Shown: in pieces, positions 1 to 9,411 of the stretch
How positions within the stretch are numbered: position 1 is the first letter of the stretch
Layout: each line of letters begins with the position of its first letter
NCBI RefSeq assembly: GCF_024054195.1
Contig: NZ_JAMXLB010000001.1
Span: 372,001 to 436,000 of the forward strand
Direction: 5' to 3'
Length of the DNA: 64,000 bases
From: Flavobacterium sp. NRK F7
Lineage (GTDB): Bacteria > Bacteroidota > Bacteroidia > Flavobacteriales > Flavobacteriaceae
Position numbers and translations under genes: made by a program
Notes under the pieces: generated by a model
Seen by the model: only the letters and a program-made list of their open reading frames with translations
Database searches by the model: none
Told to the model about the DNA's origin: nothing

Positions 1-770
1 AACAAACACAAAACTTGATTAACAAAAAAATTGAAAAAGATGAATTATACATCACACAAGGTTTTTTAGGATCGGATTCTAATAATTTCACTACTACTTT
101 AGGGCGTGAGGGTTCCGATTATACGGCTGCTATCTTTGCATATTGCCTGAATGCAGAGAGTGTAACGATTTGGAAAGACGTTCCGGGAGTTTTAAATGCC
201 GATCCACGCTATTTTGAAGAAACCTCACTTTTAAACCAAATTTCTTACAGGGAAGCTATAGAATTAGCTTTTTATGGAGCAAGTGTAATACATCCAAAAA
301 CATTACAACCGCTACAAAATAAAGAAATTCCTTTATTTGTAAAATCGTTTATTAATCCTCTTTTACCAGGCACAAGTGTTTCCAAAGGAGCAGATTTAGA
401 GCCACAATTGCCTTGTTATATTATTAAGAAAAATCAATTATTGTTGTCCCTTTCTTCTTTAGATTTTTCGTTTATCATGGAAGAGCATATTAGCGAAATT
501 TTTGCTTTGTTTCACGAGCATAAATTAAAAGTAAATTTAATTCAAAATTCGGCTATTAGTTTCTCCGTATGTATAGAAGATAAGTTTCACAATTTTCCAG
601 ACGTGAAAGAAATTCTAGAACAAAGATTTAAGATTGCTTTCCATGAAAATGTATCCTTGTATACTATTCGACATTTTGATACAAATGCCACCCAAATAGT
701 TGAAACGAATAAAACGGTTTTATTAAAACAAATATCAAGAGAAACCTTACAGATTATTACAAAAGAGTAA
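1..770 (+). CDS. lysC: Aspartate kinase, C-terminal part (5' end outside window)
   Basis: The reading frame is already open at the left edge (codons run from base 3), so this is the C-terminal ~255 residues of a longer protein. Aspartate kinase phosphorylates aspartate in the first step of Lys/Thr/Met synthesis. The visible part has the kinase-core signature TTTLGREGSDYTAA, followed by WKDVPGVLNADPR and the YGASVIHPKTLQPL segment that closes the amino-acid kinase fold. The last ~120 residues would be the regulatory ACT region. No homoserine dehydrogenase follows the ACT region, so the enzyme is monofunctional. The TTG at 15 is an internal codon, not the start. Aspartate-semialdehyde dehydrogenase, the next pathway step, is encoded far away at 32.7 kb. 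The family is certain; the lysC label is conventional. Confidence 0.92.
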   Translation, partial: QTQNLINKKIEKDELYITQGFLGSDSNNFTTTLGREGSDYTAAIFAYCLNAESVTIWKDVPGVLNADPRYFEETSLLNQISYREAIELAFYGASVIHPKTLQPLQNKEIPLFVKSFINPLLPGTSVSKGADLEPQLPCYIIKKNQLLLSLSSLDFSFIMEEHISEIFALFHEHKLKVNLIQNSAISFSVCIEDKFHNFPDVKEILEQRFKIAFHENVSLYTIRHFDTNATQIVETNKTVLLKQISRETLQIITKE

Positions 771-811
771 TAAGCGATACGTTTTTTTACAATAAATTAA
801 TCCATAAATAC

Positions 812-819
812 TACTTTTG
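812..819 (+). promoter_or_regulatory. Bacteroidota -7 box (TACTTTTG) for the 841 gene
   Basis: TACTTTTG matches the TAnnTTTG consensus exactly. Transcription would begin about 7 nt downstream, near 826. This is downstream of the possible TTG start at 817, so the TTG overlaps the promoter and the ATG at 841 is the likelier start. Confidence 0.7.
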
Positions 820-840
820 AAAAATAGGAGTTATCTATTT

Positions 841-3800
841 ATGATCAAAAACTGGTTTTTATGGATTTTTTGCATGTTATTTTCTGTTACTTTCAGTCAG
901 GAAATAAAAAACCATTATCAAACCAAAAAAATCCTTGTTACAAAAGACACTATTTTCTTAGAATCAGTTAGTATTAATCCTGCTTTTTTTTCAATTAAAG
1001 ACAAAAATCAAAAGAAAATTGATACAATCTATTACAGCATAAATTTTCAAAAAGCAAGTCTCATTTTTAATGAAAATTTTAATTCACAAGATACCTTAGT
1101 GGTTGAATATTTAAAATTCCCTGAATTCTTAACTAAAAAATATAGTATTTACGACGATCAAAAAGTAGTTCCCAATGAAGCTGGTGCCGTTTACACCATT
1201 AATGAGCCCAATCAAAATCGTTTTACTCCTTTTGAAGGACTAAATACATCCGGAAGCATCTCAAGAGGAATCACGGTTGGCAACAACCAAAATACGGTCG
1301 TTAACTCTAATTTAGATTTACAAATTACAGGAAAAATTTCAGAAAAAGTCAGTCTACGTGCCTCTATTCAAGACAGTAATATTCCTTTACAAGAAGGAGG
1401 TTATTCTCAAAAACTCGACGAATTTGACCAAATTTTTATCGAATTAGCATCGGATCAATGGAGTGTTAAAGCGGGTGACTTATTTTTAGAAAACAGGCAA
1501 TCTCAATTCTTAAATTTCAATAAAAAAGTACAGGGTCTTTCAACTCAATTTACATTGGGAACACCTGAAAAAAAAACCACCATTTTAGGAGCAGCTGCAT
1601 TAGTTAGAGGACAATATGCTCGAAGCACTTTCATTGGTCAGGAAGGAAATCAAGGTCCGTATAAACTAAAAGGAAATAACGGAGAGTTGTTTGTATTGGT
1701 GATTTCAGGTTCAGAAAGAGTCTATGTAAATGGAATTCTTTTAAAAAGAGGAGAAAACAACGATTATATTATCGATTATAATGCCGGTGAAGTTATTTTT
1801 ACTTCTCTTTTTCAAATTACCTCTGAAATGAGAATCATTATTGAATATCAATTTTCAGACAGAAACTACACTCGTTTCGTAGCTTATTCTGGAGTACAAC
1901 ATGAACAAGATAAATTTACTATTGGCGGGTTTGTTTATTCAGAAAACGACATTAAAAATCAACCACTTCAACAAAATTTATCGGAAGAGCAAGTAATGGT
2001 TTTACAAAATGCAGGTGATGATGTTAGCTTAATGAATGCTCCCTCTGCTTATTTAGACACCTATTCAGAAAATAAAATTTTGTATCGAAAAACGCTTTCA
2101 GGAACCACAGAAATCTTTGAATTTTCAAATGATCCTAACGACGAACTATATAATGTTCGTTTTACTTTTGTAGGTCAAAATCAAGGAAATTATAGGCTTT
2201 CCAACACCAATACTATTGGTAAAATTTATGAATACATAGCTCCAATTGCAGGTGTTCCGCAAGGTAGTTATGAACCTATTATACCTTTAATTGCTCCTAA
2301 CAAAATCCAAATTGCAAGTTTGCTTGGTGGCTATAATCCTTCGGAAAAAACCAATCTTGATTTTGAAATTGCCTTAAGTAATAATGATAAAAATTTATAT
2401 TCTTCAATAGATGATACTGACAATCAAGGAGTAGCTGGTAAAATAGAATTGAGACAAAGACTGTTTACAGGAAGATACAGTTTAGACGGATTTGCTAATT
2501 TTCAATTTATTAATAGGGATTTCAAAACTATTGAACGTTTATTCAATATTGAATTCAATCGGGATTGGAACTTGAACACCCCTTTAGGAAATCAAAGTCT
2601 GCTGACTTCAGGTTTGCATTTAAATTTACAGAAAAATGGATTTGTAAAATACCAATTGGAAAAATTAGATTTCTCAGAAAATTTTTCAGGAAACAGACAT
2701 CTTGTGGAATCATTTATAAAATTAAAAAAAACCACTATTACAACAAACTTTAGTGCATTGAAAAGCTCGAGTACTTCTTCAGAATCAACATTCTTAAGAA
2801 ATCAGAGTCAGATTAAGCATCATTTCAAGAAGAATTGGATTGGTACAACTCTTCGATTTGAAAACAATAAAGAAAAACTACTACCTGCAGAAACTTTCAC
2901 CAATAACAGTCAAAGTTTTTTAGAATATGGTGCTTTTGTTGGACGTGGTGATTCTACTAATGTTTATGTAGAATTAGGATATTTGCACCGAATAAATGAC
3001 AGTTTACAAAATGGAAGTATTCAACGAGTGAATCAATCCAATTCCTATTATTTAAAATCACAGCTAATAAAAACAAATACGAGTAGCTTATCTATTTTTG
3101 CAAATTATCGCTTACTAGAATACGAAGATTCTCAAAAAGAAGATGAACCTTCGTTCAATTCAAGGGTTTTATACAACAATAGTTTTTTTAATAAATTACT
3201 TCAAGCTACAACTACATATGAAACTACTTCTGGAACAATAGCACAACAAGAATTTACCTATCTAGAAGTGGAACCAGGACAAGGTGTATACATGTGGAAT
3301 GATTACAATACTAATGGCATTCAAGAACTACAAGAATTTGAAGTCGCCCCATTTTCAGATCAAGCAAAATATGTTCGCGTTTTTTTACCCAATCAAGTTT
3401 TCATTAGAACCCATCAAAACAAATTCTCACAATCTTTAAATTTCAATGGATTGATTTGGCAAAATGAAACGGGCTTGAAAAAGCTACTCTCTTATTTTTA
3501 CAATCAAAGTTCGTTTTTAGTAGAGCGTAAAATACGTAGAGATGCAACTACTTTTGATTTAAATCCTTTTTCAAACAATGAAAATAGCATTGGCCTAAAT
3601 AATAGCTTTAGAAACAGTTTGTTTTACAATAGAGGCAAGCAAAAACATTCTATGATTTACACCTATTTAAACAATAAGGTTAAAACCCTTTTAAATATTG
3701 GCGCTCAAGAAACCACTCTTTTTTCCCATCAATTACAATACAATCATTTACTAGCAAAGACATGGTTAATACAATTTCAGTCTAGCATTGGAAATACAAA

Positions 3801-4239
3801 AACTGAATCTGAAAATTATTCTAGCAGAAATTTTAATATTAACAGCCATACAATTTATCCAAAATTATCCTATTTATTTTCTAAAAATGCGAGTTGGGAT
3901 ATTTTTTACGAATATAAAAATCAAAAGAATAGCATCCTAGCATTAGAATCATTAGAACAAAACAGGATTGGAAGTTCTTTTTCCTTTAATAGTGAAAAAG
4001 GGTTTACTATTAATGGAGAATACTCTTTTTACAACAATAATTTCAGTGGCAATTCCTTATCCCCTGTTGCCTTTCAAATGCTTCAAGGTTTACAATCAGG
4101 AAAAAACAGTGTGTGGAGACTACTTGTTCAAAAAAATATCACTAAGTATTTAGACATTAATATTAATTATCAAGGTCGAAAATCAGAGACAAGTAAAACG
4201 ATTCATAATGGAAATATACAATTAAGAGCCTTTTTCTAG
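841..4239 (+). CDS. Large putative outer-membrane beta-barrel protein, function unknown
   Basis: A 1132-residue secreted protein. It begins with a hydrophobic signal peptide ending near FSVTFSQ, and the mature part is rich in alternating Tyr/Phe/Asn strands typical of Bacteroidota outer-membrane barrels, ending in aromatic FF. I recognise a conserved block at residues ~130-250 with SGSISRGITVGNNQN and ITGKISEKVSLRASIQDSN, then a segment with SGSERVYVNG and DYIIDYNAGEV. Both resemble stretches in large Bacteroidota surface barrels, loosely including SprA, but the protein is less than half the length of SprA and I do not assign it there. The start is ATG 841, because the longer TTG start at 817 lies in the promoter box. 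It sits directly upstream of a T9SS type B protein gene with a 66-nt gap, so it may act with that protein at the surface. Confidence 0.75.
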   Translation: MIKNWFLWIFCMLFSVTFSQEIKNHYQTKKILVTKDTIFLESVSINPAFFSIKDKNQKKIDTIYYSINFQKASLIFNENFNSQDTLVVEYLKFPEFLTKKYSIYDDQKVVPNEAGAVYTINEPNQNRFTPFEGLNTSGSISRGITVGNNQNTVVNSNLDLQITGKISEKVSLRASIQDSNIPLQEGGYSQKLDEFDQIFIELASDQWSVKAGDLFLENRQSQFLNFNKKVQGLSTQFTLGTPEKKTTILGAAALVRGQYARSTFIGQEGNQGPYKLKGNNGELFVLVISGSERVYVNGILLKRGENNDYIIDYNAGEVIFTSLFQITSEMRIIIEYQFSDRNYTRFVAYSGVQHEQDKFTIGGFVYSENDIKNQPLQQNLSEEQVMVLQNAGDDVSLMNAPSAYLDTYSENKILYRKTLSGTTEIFEFSNDPNDELYNVRFTFVGQNQGNYRLSNTNTIGKIYEYIAPIAGVPQGSYEPIIPLIAPNKIQIASLLGGYNPSEKTNLDFEIALSNNDKNLYSSIDDTDNQGVAGKIELRQRLFTGRYSLDGFANFQFINRDFKTIERLFNIEFNRDWNLNTPLGNQSLLTSGLHLNLQKNGFVKYQLEKLDFSENFSGNRHLVESFIKLKKTTITTNFSALKSSSTSSESTFLRNQSQIKHHFKKNWIGTTLRFENNKEKLLPAETFTNNSQSFLEYGAFVGRGDSTNVYVELGYLHRINDSLQNGSIQRVNQSNSYYLKSQLIKTNTSSLSIFANYRLLEYEDSQKEDEPSFNSRVLYNNSFFNKLLQATTTYETTSGTIAQQEFTYLEVEPGQGVYMWNDYNTNGIQELQEFEVAPFSDQAKYVRVFLPNQVFIRTHQNKFSQSLNFNGLIWQNETGLKKLLSYFYNQSSFLVERKIRRDATTFDLNPFSNNENSIGLNNSFRNSLFYNRGKQKHSMIYTYLNNKVKTLLNIGAQETTLFSHQLQYNHLLAKTWLIQFQSSIGNTKTESENYSSRNFNINSHTIYPKLSYLFSKNASWDIFYEYKNQKNSILALESLEQNRIGSSFSFNSEKGFTINGEYSFYNNNFSGNSLSPVAFQMLQGLQSGKNSVWRLLVQKNITKYLDININYQGRKSETSKTIHNGNIQLRAFF

Positions 4240-4269
4240 TTATTTTTAAAAAATAAGCTTTAAACTTAG

Positions 4270-4277
4270 TAACTTTA
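4270..4277 (+). promoter_or_regulatory. Possible -7 box (TAACTTTA) for the T9SS type B gene
   Basis: TAACTTTA matches TAnnTTTG in all fixed positions except the last and lies 28 nt before the ATG at 4306. It suggests the gene can be transcribed separately from the upstream barrel gene. Confidence 0.45.
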
Positions 4278-4305
4278 CGAAATTTTAATTTTATCATCTA
4301 TTATA

Positions 4306-7300
4306 ATGAGAAAATTACTAGCTATATTATTTCTTATCTTACTGAGTTTTTCTTCATACTCTCAACTTAGTAATAAACATTGGATACCTCCTTTACATTG
4401 TCGATCTAATTCTACAGTAAATGACCATTATATTTATTTATCAACACCAGAAGTCACTCCTTTTCAAGTAACAGTTACTTTAGGAAATGGCGTTCCTTTA
4501 GCAGGTTCTCCTTTTACACTATCACAATCCAATCCCGTTCGAATAACTATTGGAAATTCTCAACCTTCTATAATGTTTTTAGAACAAAATAACGTGAATA
4601 CAGTTCAATCTGATAAAGGATTGATTTTACAAGCTTCTAAAGATTTTTATGTTAGCTTTAGAGTTCAATCTCAAAATCATGCAGAAATATTAGTTCCGAA
4701 AGGGCGAACAGCCCTAGGAACATCTTTTCGAGTAGGAAGTTTACCCCAATTATATGATAGTGCTATTAGAAATTTTGTAACAAGTTTCATGGCAACTGAA
4801 GATAATACGACAGTATATGTTTCTGATTACGGTCCAGGTGTTACTTTTATTACTCCATCTGGCACCACTACAGTAACTTCACAGACTTTTACTTTAAATA
4901 AAGGGCAATCTGTTGTTTTATCAGGTTATACAGATGTAATAGCCAATAGAAATGGATTTATAGGTGCTTTACTTACTTCGGACAAACCAATTGTAGTAAA
5001 TACTGGTAATGCAACAGGAGGCAGTGGTCCAGACCCTGGAAATGGAGCATCAGGACAAGATTTTAATCTCGATCAAATAGTAGGATATAATAATGTTGGA
5101 CAAAAATATGTTGTGGTTAAAGGAAATGGAAGTAATAATTCTGAATTACCACTAGTAATTGCTACCGTAGACAATACACAAGTATTTGTAAATGGCAACA
5201 CTTCACCTATAACTACTCTTAATACAGGCGAATATTTTACTATTCCAACCAATAACTATCAAGGTAGTGGTACTAATAAAAATATGTACATAGAGAGTTC
5301 TCAACCTATTTATTTGTACCAAATTTTAGCTGGAAATCAAAATGATGCCACTTCTGGTTTAAATTTCATCCCACCTTTGAGTTGTTATTGGCAAAAAAGT
5401 GTAAACATGATTCCTGAATACAATACAATTGGCAGCAAACAATATACAGAAAGTGGCGTTATCATAGTTACTGAAACAGGATCAACGATTACAATAAATG
5501 GAACAACAACAGTTGCAACTCCGCAATCTGTAAATGGAAACACAGGTTGGGAAACCTATAGAATAGATGGTTTAAATGGAGATATAGCAGTAGAATCAAC
5601 AGGTGCATTAGCTGTGGGTATTTTTGGGTCAGATGGTATTTCTGCAGGCTATGGAGGTTATTATTCGGGTTTTGGGAGCCAACCTATAGATACTTTTATA
5701 GAAGTATGTTCCAATACAACTATCGATTTATATGATGCTATTGAAGGGAATCCAATTGCAGGCGGTACATGGAATCCTGCATTAAATAGTGGTACAAATC
5801 TTTTCGACCCAAACATAGACTCAGCAGGAACTTATGAATATACGTATGACATTACGTGTGATGGCTTTACTGTAACAGAAACTGTAGCAATTACTGTAAC
5901 TATTCAAACAGCACCTAATGCAGGGTTAAGCACTTCAAAATCTTATTGTACTTCTGATGCTGCTGAAGATTTATTCACGCTTTTAGGAACTTCTGACACC
6001 TCTGGAACATGGAGTTTAAATGGCACCCCTAGACCTAACGGAGTTCTTAATCCTGCAACTGATGTTTCTGGAGATTACATTTATACTATAGAAACAAATG
6101 GTGTTTGTGATGCTGTTGCCGCTACGGTTTCGGTGACTATAAATAATTTACCAGACATATTTTCTGTTCTTCCTTATGAACAATGTGACAACAATTTAGA
6201 TGGAGATGATACAAATGGTTTTGCTGATTTTATTTTAAACTCTAGAAATAATGAAATTTTACAAGGTCAAGCCAATATTGCTATTACTTATCATACATTA
6301 CAAAGTGAGGCAGAACTAGGCACCAATGCATTACCCAATAATTATTATTCTAATTCTAAAACTATTTATGTTCGATTAAGAAACACTATTACAAATTGTG
6401 TGGCAATAAATACAATAGATTTAATTGTACACCCATTGCCCGTCATTCAAAACAATGTTATTTTAAAACAGTGCGATACCGACAATGATGCTGTAACAAG
6501 TTTTAACTTAACACAAGCCAATACCATTATATCGACTGAATCTAATGTAAGCTTCACGTATCATACTTCACAAATAGGGGCATCTAATAACACCAACATA
6601 ATCACTGATGATGTGAATTATATAGCTCCTAACGGAAGCATGGTTTGGGCAAGAATTGTAAACACTAACAATTGTTATCGCACAGCTCAAGTTAATTTAG
6701 TTGTTTCTGCTACTACTATTACTCAAAATAACAGTTTTGATTTATACGAATGTGATGATTTTATAGATGCGAATGACCCTGACAATGACGGTATAGATTA
6801 TTTCAATTTGAATGATACCGCGAATCCAAATAGAGATGCAGTCCAACATTTTAAAAACCTATTCCCATCCAACCAAAATTTAACTGTGACTTTCTTTGAA
6901 AATGAAACAGATGCTTTAGCTGAAATGAATCCAATAGTAGACCTGACTAATTTCCGAAATAACATCCCAACTTTACAAACATTATGGGTACGAATTGATA
7001 GCAACTTAAATAACGAATGCTTTGGTTTAGGACCCTATTTAAATCTTCACGTTGTAGCTATTCCAGAACTAAACTTAGGCGTTGATTTTGCCCTTTGTGT
7101 GGATCCAATTTCAGGTCAAGGTTCACAAATAGTAGATGCTACACCAATGAGTCCTGGCAATTATGTATACCAATGGAGTCCAATGAATGCAAGTTTAGAC
7201 AGTTTGGGTAATGAAAGTTCACAATTTTTAATAACAGAAGAAGGCACTTATTCAGTTATAGTTACAGATATTATTTCAGGTTGCTCTAATTTTGATACTA

Positions 7301-7812
7301 TAGTAGCTACCTATTCCTCTGAACCTTCAATTTTTGAAGCCAATGTAATCAATCCTAATTTTTCATCAGGATTAGCCACCATTGAAGCATTTGCTTCTGG
7401 TGGTTTTGGAACTTATGAATACAGTTTGGATCAAATTACTTGGCAAACTAGTCCTACATTTAGCAATCTTTCAAATGGAAGCTATACCGTGTATGTGAGG
7501 GATATTTTAGGCTGTGGAATACTTTCTATAAGTAATTTATACGCTATTACTTATCCTGCTTTTTTTACTCCAAATGGAGATGGATATAATGACACTTGGA
7601 ATATTGAAAATTTACCTCAAGAGTACGAAGCTAAACTCTACATTTTTGATCGTTATGGAAAGTTAATCAAACAAATAAGTCCTTATGGTGAGGGTTGGAA
7701 TGGTACTTTCAATAATCAACCCCTTCCTTCTTCGGATTATTGGTTCAAACTTGAGTATAAAGAAAATGGAAATATAAAAGAATTTAAATCGCATTTTAGT
7801 TTAAAAAGATAA
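4306..7812 (+). CDS. T9SS type B sorting-domain surface protein (gliding-motility-associated C-terminal family)
   Basis: A 1168-residue secreted protein. Residues 1-20 form a signal peptide ending SSYSQ. The first ~470 residues form a beta-rich domain (start LSNKHWIPPLHCRSN) that resembles the N-terminal domain of IgGFc-binding-like proteins of Bacteroidota. This is followed by several Cys-containing Ig-like or PKD-like repeats that include motifs such as QCDTDNDAVTSFNL and ECDDFIDANDPDNDGID. The C-terminal ~84 residues (from about 1085) are a canonical type B T9SS sorting domain, with FFTPNGDGYNDTWNI, then IFDRYGKLI and the GWNGTFNNQPLPSSDYWF block. Type B proteins typically need a PorP/SprF-type partner for surface export or attachment, and such a gene lies at 11.8 kb. 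Its ligand is not identifiable from sequence. Confidence 0.88.
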   Translation: MRKLLAILFLILLSFSSYSQLSNKHWIPPLHCRSNSTVNDHYIYLSTPEVTPFQVTVTLGNGVPLAGSPFTLSQSNPVRITIGNSQPSIMFLEQNNVNTVQSDKGLILQASKDFYVSFRVQSQNHAEILVPKGRTALGTSFRVGSLPQLYDSAIRNFVTSFMATEDNTTVYVSDYGPGVTFITPSGTTTVTSQTFTLNKGQSVVLSGYTDVIANRNGFIGALLTSDKPIVVNTGNATGGSGPDPGNGASGQDFNLDQIVGYNNVGQKYVVVKGNGSNNSELPLVIATVDNTQVFVNGNTSPITTLNTGEYFTIPTNNYQGSGTNKNMYIESSQPIYLYQILAGNQNDATSGLNFIPPLSCYWQKSVNMIPEYNTIGSKQYTESGVIIVTETGSTITINGTTTVATPQSVNGNTGWETYRIDGLNGDIAVESTGALAVGIFGSDGISAGYGGYYSGFGSQPIDTFIEVCSNTTIDLYDAIEGNPIAGGTWNPALNSGTNLFDPNIDSAGTYEYTYDITCDGFTVTETVAITVTIQTAPNAGLSTSKSYCTSDAAEDLFTLLGTSDTSGTWSLNGTPRPNGVLNPATDVSGDYIYTIETNGVCDAVAATVSVTINNLPDIFSVLPYEQCDNNLDGDDTNGFADFILNSRNNEILQGQANIAITYHTLQSEAELGTNALPNNYYSNSKTIYVRLRNTITNCVAINTIDLIVHPLPVIQNNVILKQCDTDNDAVTSFNLTQANTIISTESNVSFTYHTSQIGASNNTNIITDDVNYIAPNGSMVWARIVNTNNCYRTAQVNLVVSATTITQNNSFDLYECDDFIDANDPDNDGIDYFNLNDTANPNRDAVQHFKNLFPSNQNLTVTFFENETDALAEMNPIVDLTNFRNNIPTLQTLWVRIDSNLNNECFGLGPYLNLHVVAIPELNLGVDFALCVDPISGQGSQIVDATPMSPGNYVYQWSPMNASLDSLGNESSQFLITEEGTYSVIVTDIISGCSNFDTIVATYSSEPSIFEANVINPNFSSGLATIEAFASGGFGTYEYSLDQITWQTSPTFSNLSNGSYTVYVRDILGCGILSISNLYAITYPAFFTPNGDGYNDTWNIENLPQEYEAKLYIFDRYGKLIKQISPYGEGWNGTFNNQPLPSSDYWFKLEYKENGNIKEFKSHFSLKR

Positions 7813-7813
7813 C

Positions 7814-8569
7814 ATGGAACCTCGTATTACAACAACTATTCAGAATCATATTGCTATCATTTCATTTTTTCATCCTGCCGGAAATTCTTTTCCCAGTTTG
7901 CAATTACAACAATTAACTCAAGAGATCAATCAAGTAGGAAAATCAGAAAATGTACATGTGATTGTTCTAAAAAGTGAAGGTGAAGGTGCTTTTTGTGCTG
8001 GAGCATCTTTTGATGAATTGTTACAAGTTTCCAATTTAGAAGAAGGCAATCATTTTTTTTCAGGCTTTGCCAATGTTATTAATGCTATGAGAAAGTGTCC
8101 AAAATTAATTATTGGTCGAGCACAAGGAAAAGCAGTTGGTGGTGGCGTAGGTTTGTTAGCTGCTTGTGATTATGTACTAGCACATGAAAATGCAGCCATA
8201 AAATTATCTGAGCTCGCTATAGGAATTGGTCCATTTGTTATTGAACCAGCTGTTACAAAGAAAATAGGCAAAACCGCAATGGCAGCTATGACATTGGAAG
8301 CTACACAGTGGAAAAGTGCAGCATGGGCAAACGAAAAAGGCTTATTTTCTCAACTTTTTTCATCTGTGGAGACATTAGATGAGACACTATTACAATTTTC
8401 AGAACAATTAGCTAGTTATAATCCAGATGCATTGTTAGAAATGAAAAAGGTTTTGTGGGAAGGAACGGAACACTGGGACACTCTTTTATATGAAAGAGCC
8501 GCTATATCTGGTCGCTTAGTACTTTCCGATTTTACAAAAAAAGCATTAGCACAATTTAAACAAAAATAA
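7814..8569 (+). CDS. Enoyl-CoA hydratase/isomerase (crotonase) family protein
   Basis: A 251-residue cytoplasmic enzyme of the crotonase superfamily, which acts on acyl-CoA thioesters using an oxyanion hole. GEGAFCAGASFDEL at ~55-70 and GKAVGGGVGLLAACDYVLA at ~105-125 are the two oxyanion-hole and CoA-binding signatures. The segment SELAIGIGPFVIEPAV keeps the first catalytic Glu. In place of the usual LGLxPGxGG it has a GIGPFVIEP variant, as in methylglutaconyl-CoA hydratase-like (leucine breakdown) members, so hydration of a branched acyl-CoA is a reasonable guess. The ATG follows the stop of the upstream surface-protein gene by one base, so the two are probably co-transcribed, though no functional link is evident. 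Confidence 0.88.
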   Translation: MEPRITTTIQNHIAIISFFHPAGNSFPSLQLQQLTQEINQVGKSENVHVIVLKSEGEGAFCAGASFDELLQVSNLEEGNHFFSGFANVINAMRKCPKLIIGRAQGKAVGGGVGLLAACDYVLAHENAAIKLSELAIGIGPFVIEPAVTKKIGKTAMAAMTLEATQWKSAAWANEKGLFSQLFSSVETLDETLLQFSEQLASYNPDALLEMKKVLWEGTEHWDTLLYERAAISGRLVLSDFTKKALAQFKQK

Positions 8570-8583
8570 GGTACAATCAAATT

Positions 8584-8690
8584 AAGCTATCGAAAGGCTA
8601 TTGTTGTTAAATAGCCCCGGTTGCAGCAAGTTACCTTGTAACGCGGAAAACGGGAGAAGTCGTCTACTGAAAAACAATGCGGTGCTCCTA
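8584..8690. ncRNA. Candidate structured RNA (unidentified)
   Basis: This gene-free stretch between convergent genes is ~46% G+C by hand count, well above its AT-rich surroundings. It folds into several hairpins. One pairs GGCTAT (8596-8601) with ATAGCC (8611-8616). One pairs GTTAC (8630-8634) with GTAAC (8638-8642), enclosed by CCCG (8616-8619) with CGGG (8651-8654). GGAG (8653-8656) can pair with CTCC (8685-8688). A second GCTAT copy at 8586-8590 could compete for ATAGC. No open frame of useful length is present. I could not match it to tmRNA, RNase P RNA, SRP RNA or a riboswitch from memory, and no clear promoter fixes the strand. Confidence 0.45.
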
Positions 8691-8694
8691 AAAA

Positions 8695-9312
8695 TTATAA
8701 TTTTCGAGTTTTTAACCAACCCGTAATACTTAATCTTTCTCTACGAACTGGTTTTACTTCGTGTTCTAATATTTGGCTTTCAAAAACAACCATTCTCCCT
8801 TTTAGAGGAAACACATTAATGGTTTCTTTTTCTTTATAAATTGCTAATTCACCTCCGAAATCTTCGTTCCAGTCTTCTTCATTGAGATAGCAAACAATCG
8901 ATAATTTTCGACTATCATCATTTTGAAATGTATCTAAATGTCTTTTATAAAATGTTCCTATTGGGTACAAAGCATAATGAAATTCTCGTTCTTGAATACC
9001 AAGAAAGCAGGTACGATTTAAATAATTTGTAAAATGTTCAATTTTATCAAAAAAAACAGCTTCTGCTTCGTTTTTTTGTGATTCATCTATCCAGGAAATA
9101 AAATCACCGCGAATAGTTTTTATAATTTGTTCATTGAACTGATTGCCAATAGCTGCTTTTTTAAATTCATCTTCTTCATATTTTTTCAATAGACTATCCC
9201 TGAGATTTTCTACTTCAACGACTGAAAAAAAATCATCAACAATACTATATTGCTGTTCTAACAGGTCTTGGATAACCTTCTCATATTTTGGAATTAAGAC
9301 AAATTCGCTCAT
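8695..9312 (-). CDS. 2-oxoglutarate/Fe(II)-dependent dioxygenase (prolyl 4-hydroxylase-like)
   Basis: A 205-residue cytoplasmic protein. It carries the double-stranded beta-helix iron triad: H125 and D127 in the segment KRHLDTFQND, and H184 in ILEHEVKPV. An arginine a few residues later (R191 or R193) probably binds the 2-oxoglutarate carboxylate. CYLNEEDWNEDFGGELAIY is the usual core strand between them. The substrate is unknown; relatives hydroxylate prolines or other residues in proteins. I place the start at ATG 9312 rather than at the codon at 9360, because a minus-strand -7 box at 9335-9342 would start transcription downstream of 9360. It is transcribed divergently from the QueD-like gene. 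Confidence 0.85.
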   Translation of the reverse strand: MSEFVLIPKYEKVIQDLLEQQYSIVDDFFSVVEVENLRDSLLKKYEEDEFKKAAIGNQFNEQIIKTIRGDFISWIDESQKNEAEAVFFDKIEHFTNYLNRTCFLGIQEREFHYALYPIGTFYKRHLDTFQNDDSRKLSIVCYLNEEDWNEDFGGELAIYKEKETINVFPLKGRMVVFESQILEHEVKPVRRERLSITGWLKTRKL

Positions 9313-9334
9313 AATACTATTCAAAAAAAGTGAG

Positions 9335-9342
9335 CAAATATA
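9335..9342 (-). promoter_or_regulatory. -7 box (TATATTTG) for the dioxygenase gene
   Basis: Read on the minus strand, this is TATATTTG, an exact TAnnTTTG match, with a TTG about 14 nt further upstream. Predicted transcription start is near 9328, which decides the start codon at 9312. Confidence 0.65.
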
Positions 9343-9381
9343 ATGCGAAAAAAGCAACAAAAAACAAGAATTAAAATTTAG

Positions 9382-9389
9382 TAACTTTG
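9382..9389 (+). promoter_or_regulatory. -7 box (TAACTTTG) for the QueD-like gene
   Basis: Exact TAnnTTTG match, 22 nt before the ATG at 9412. It is back-to-back with the minus-strand box at 9335-9342, so ~40 bp separate the two divergent promoters. Confidence 0.7.
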
Positions 9390-9411
9390 CAGAAATATAG
9401 GATTATAAAAA

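Noticed and set aside
817..840. TTG start for the large barrel gene at 817
   Set aside because: It overlaps the -7 box TACTTTTG at 812-819, so it would lie before the transcription start; ATG 841 begins a normal signal peptide.
4241..4257. AT-only palindrome after the barrel gene as a terminator
   Set aside because: The stem is made of A/T pairs only and is too weak to call a terminator.
8584..8690. tmRNA or RNase P RNA fragment
   Set aside because: It is far too short and lacks their conserved motifs; left as an unidentified candidate RNA.
9313..9360. Extended N-terminus of the dioxygenase from 9360
   Set aside because: A -7 box lies at 9335-9342, inside the extension, so this part is untranscribed.
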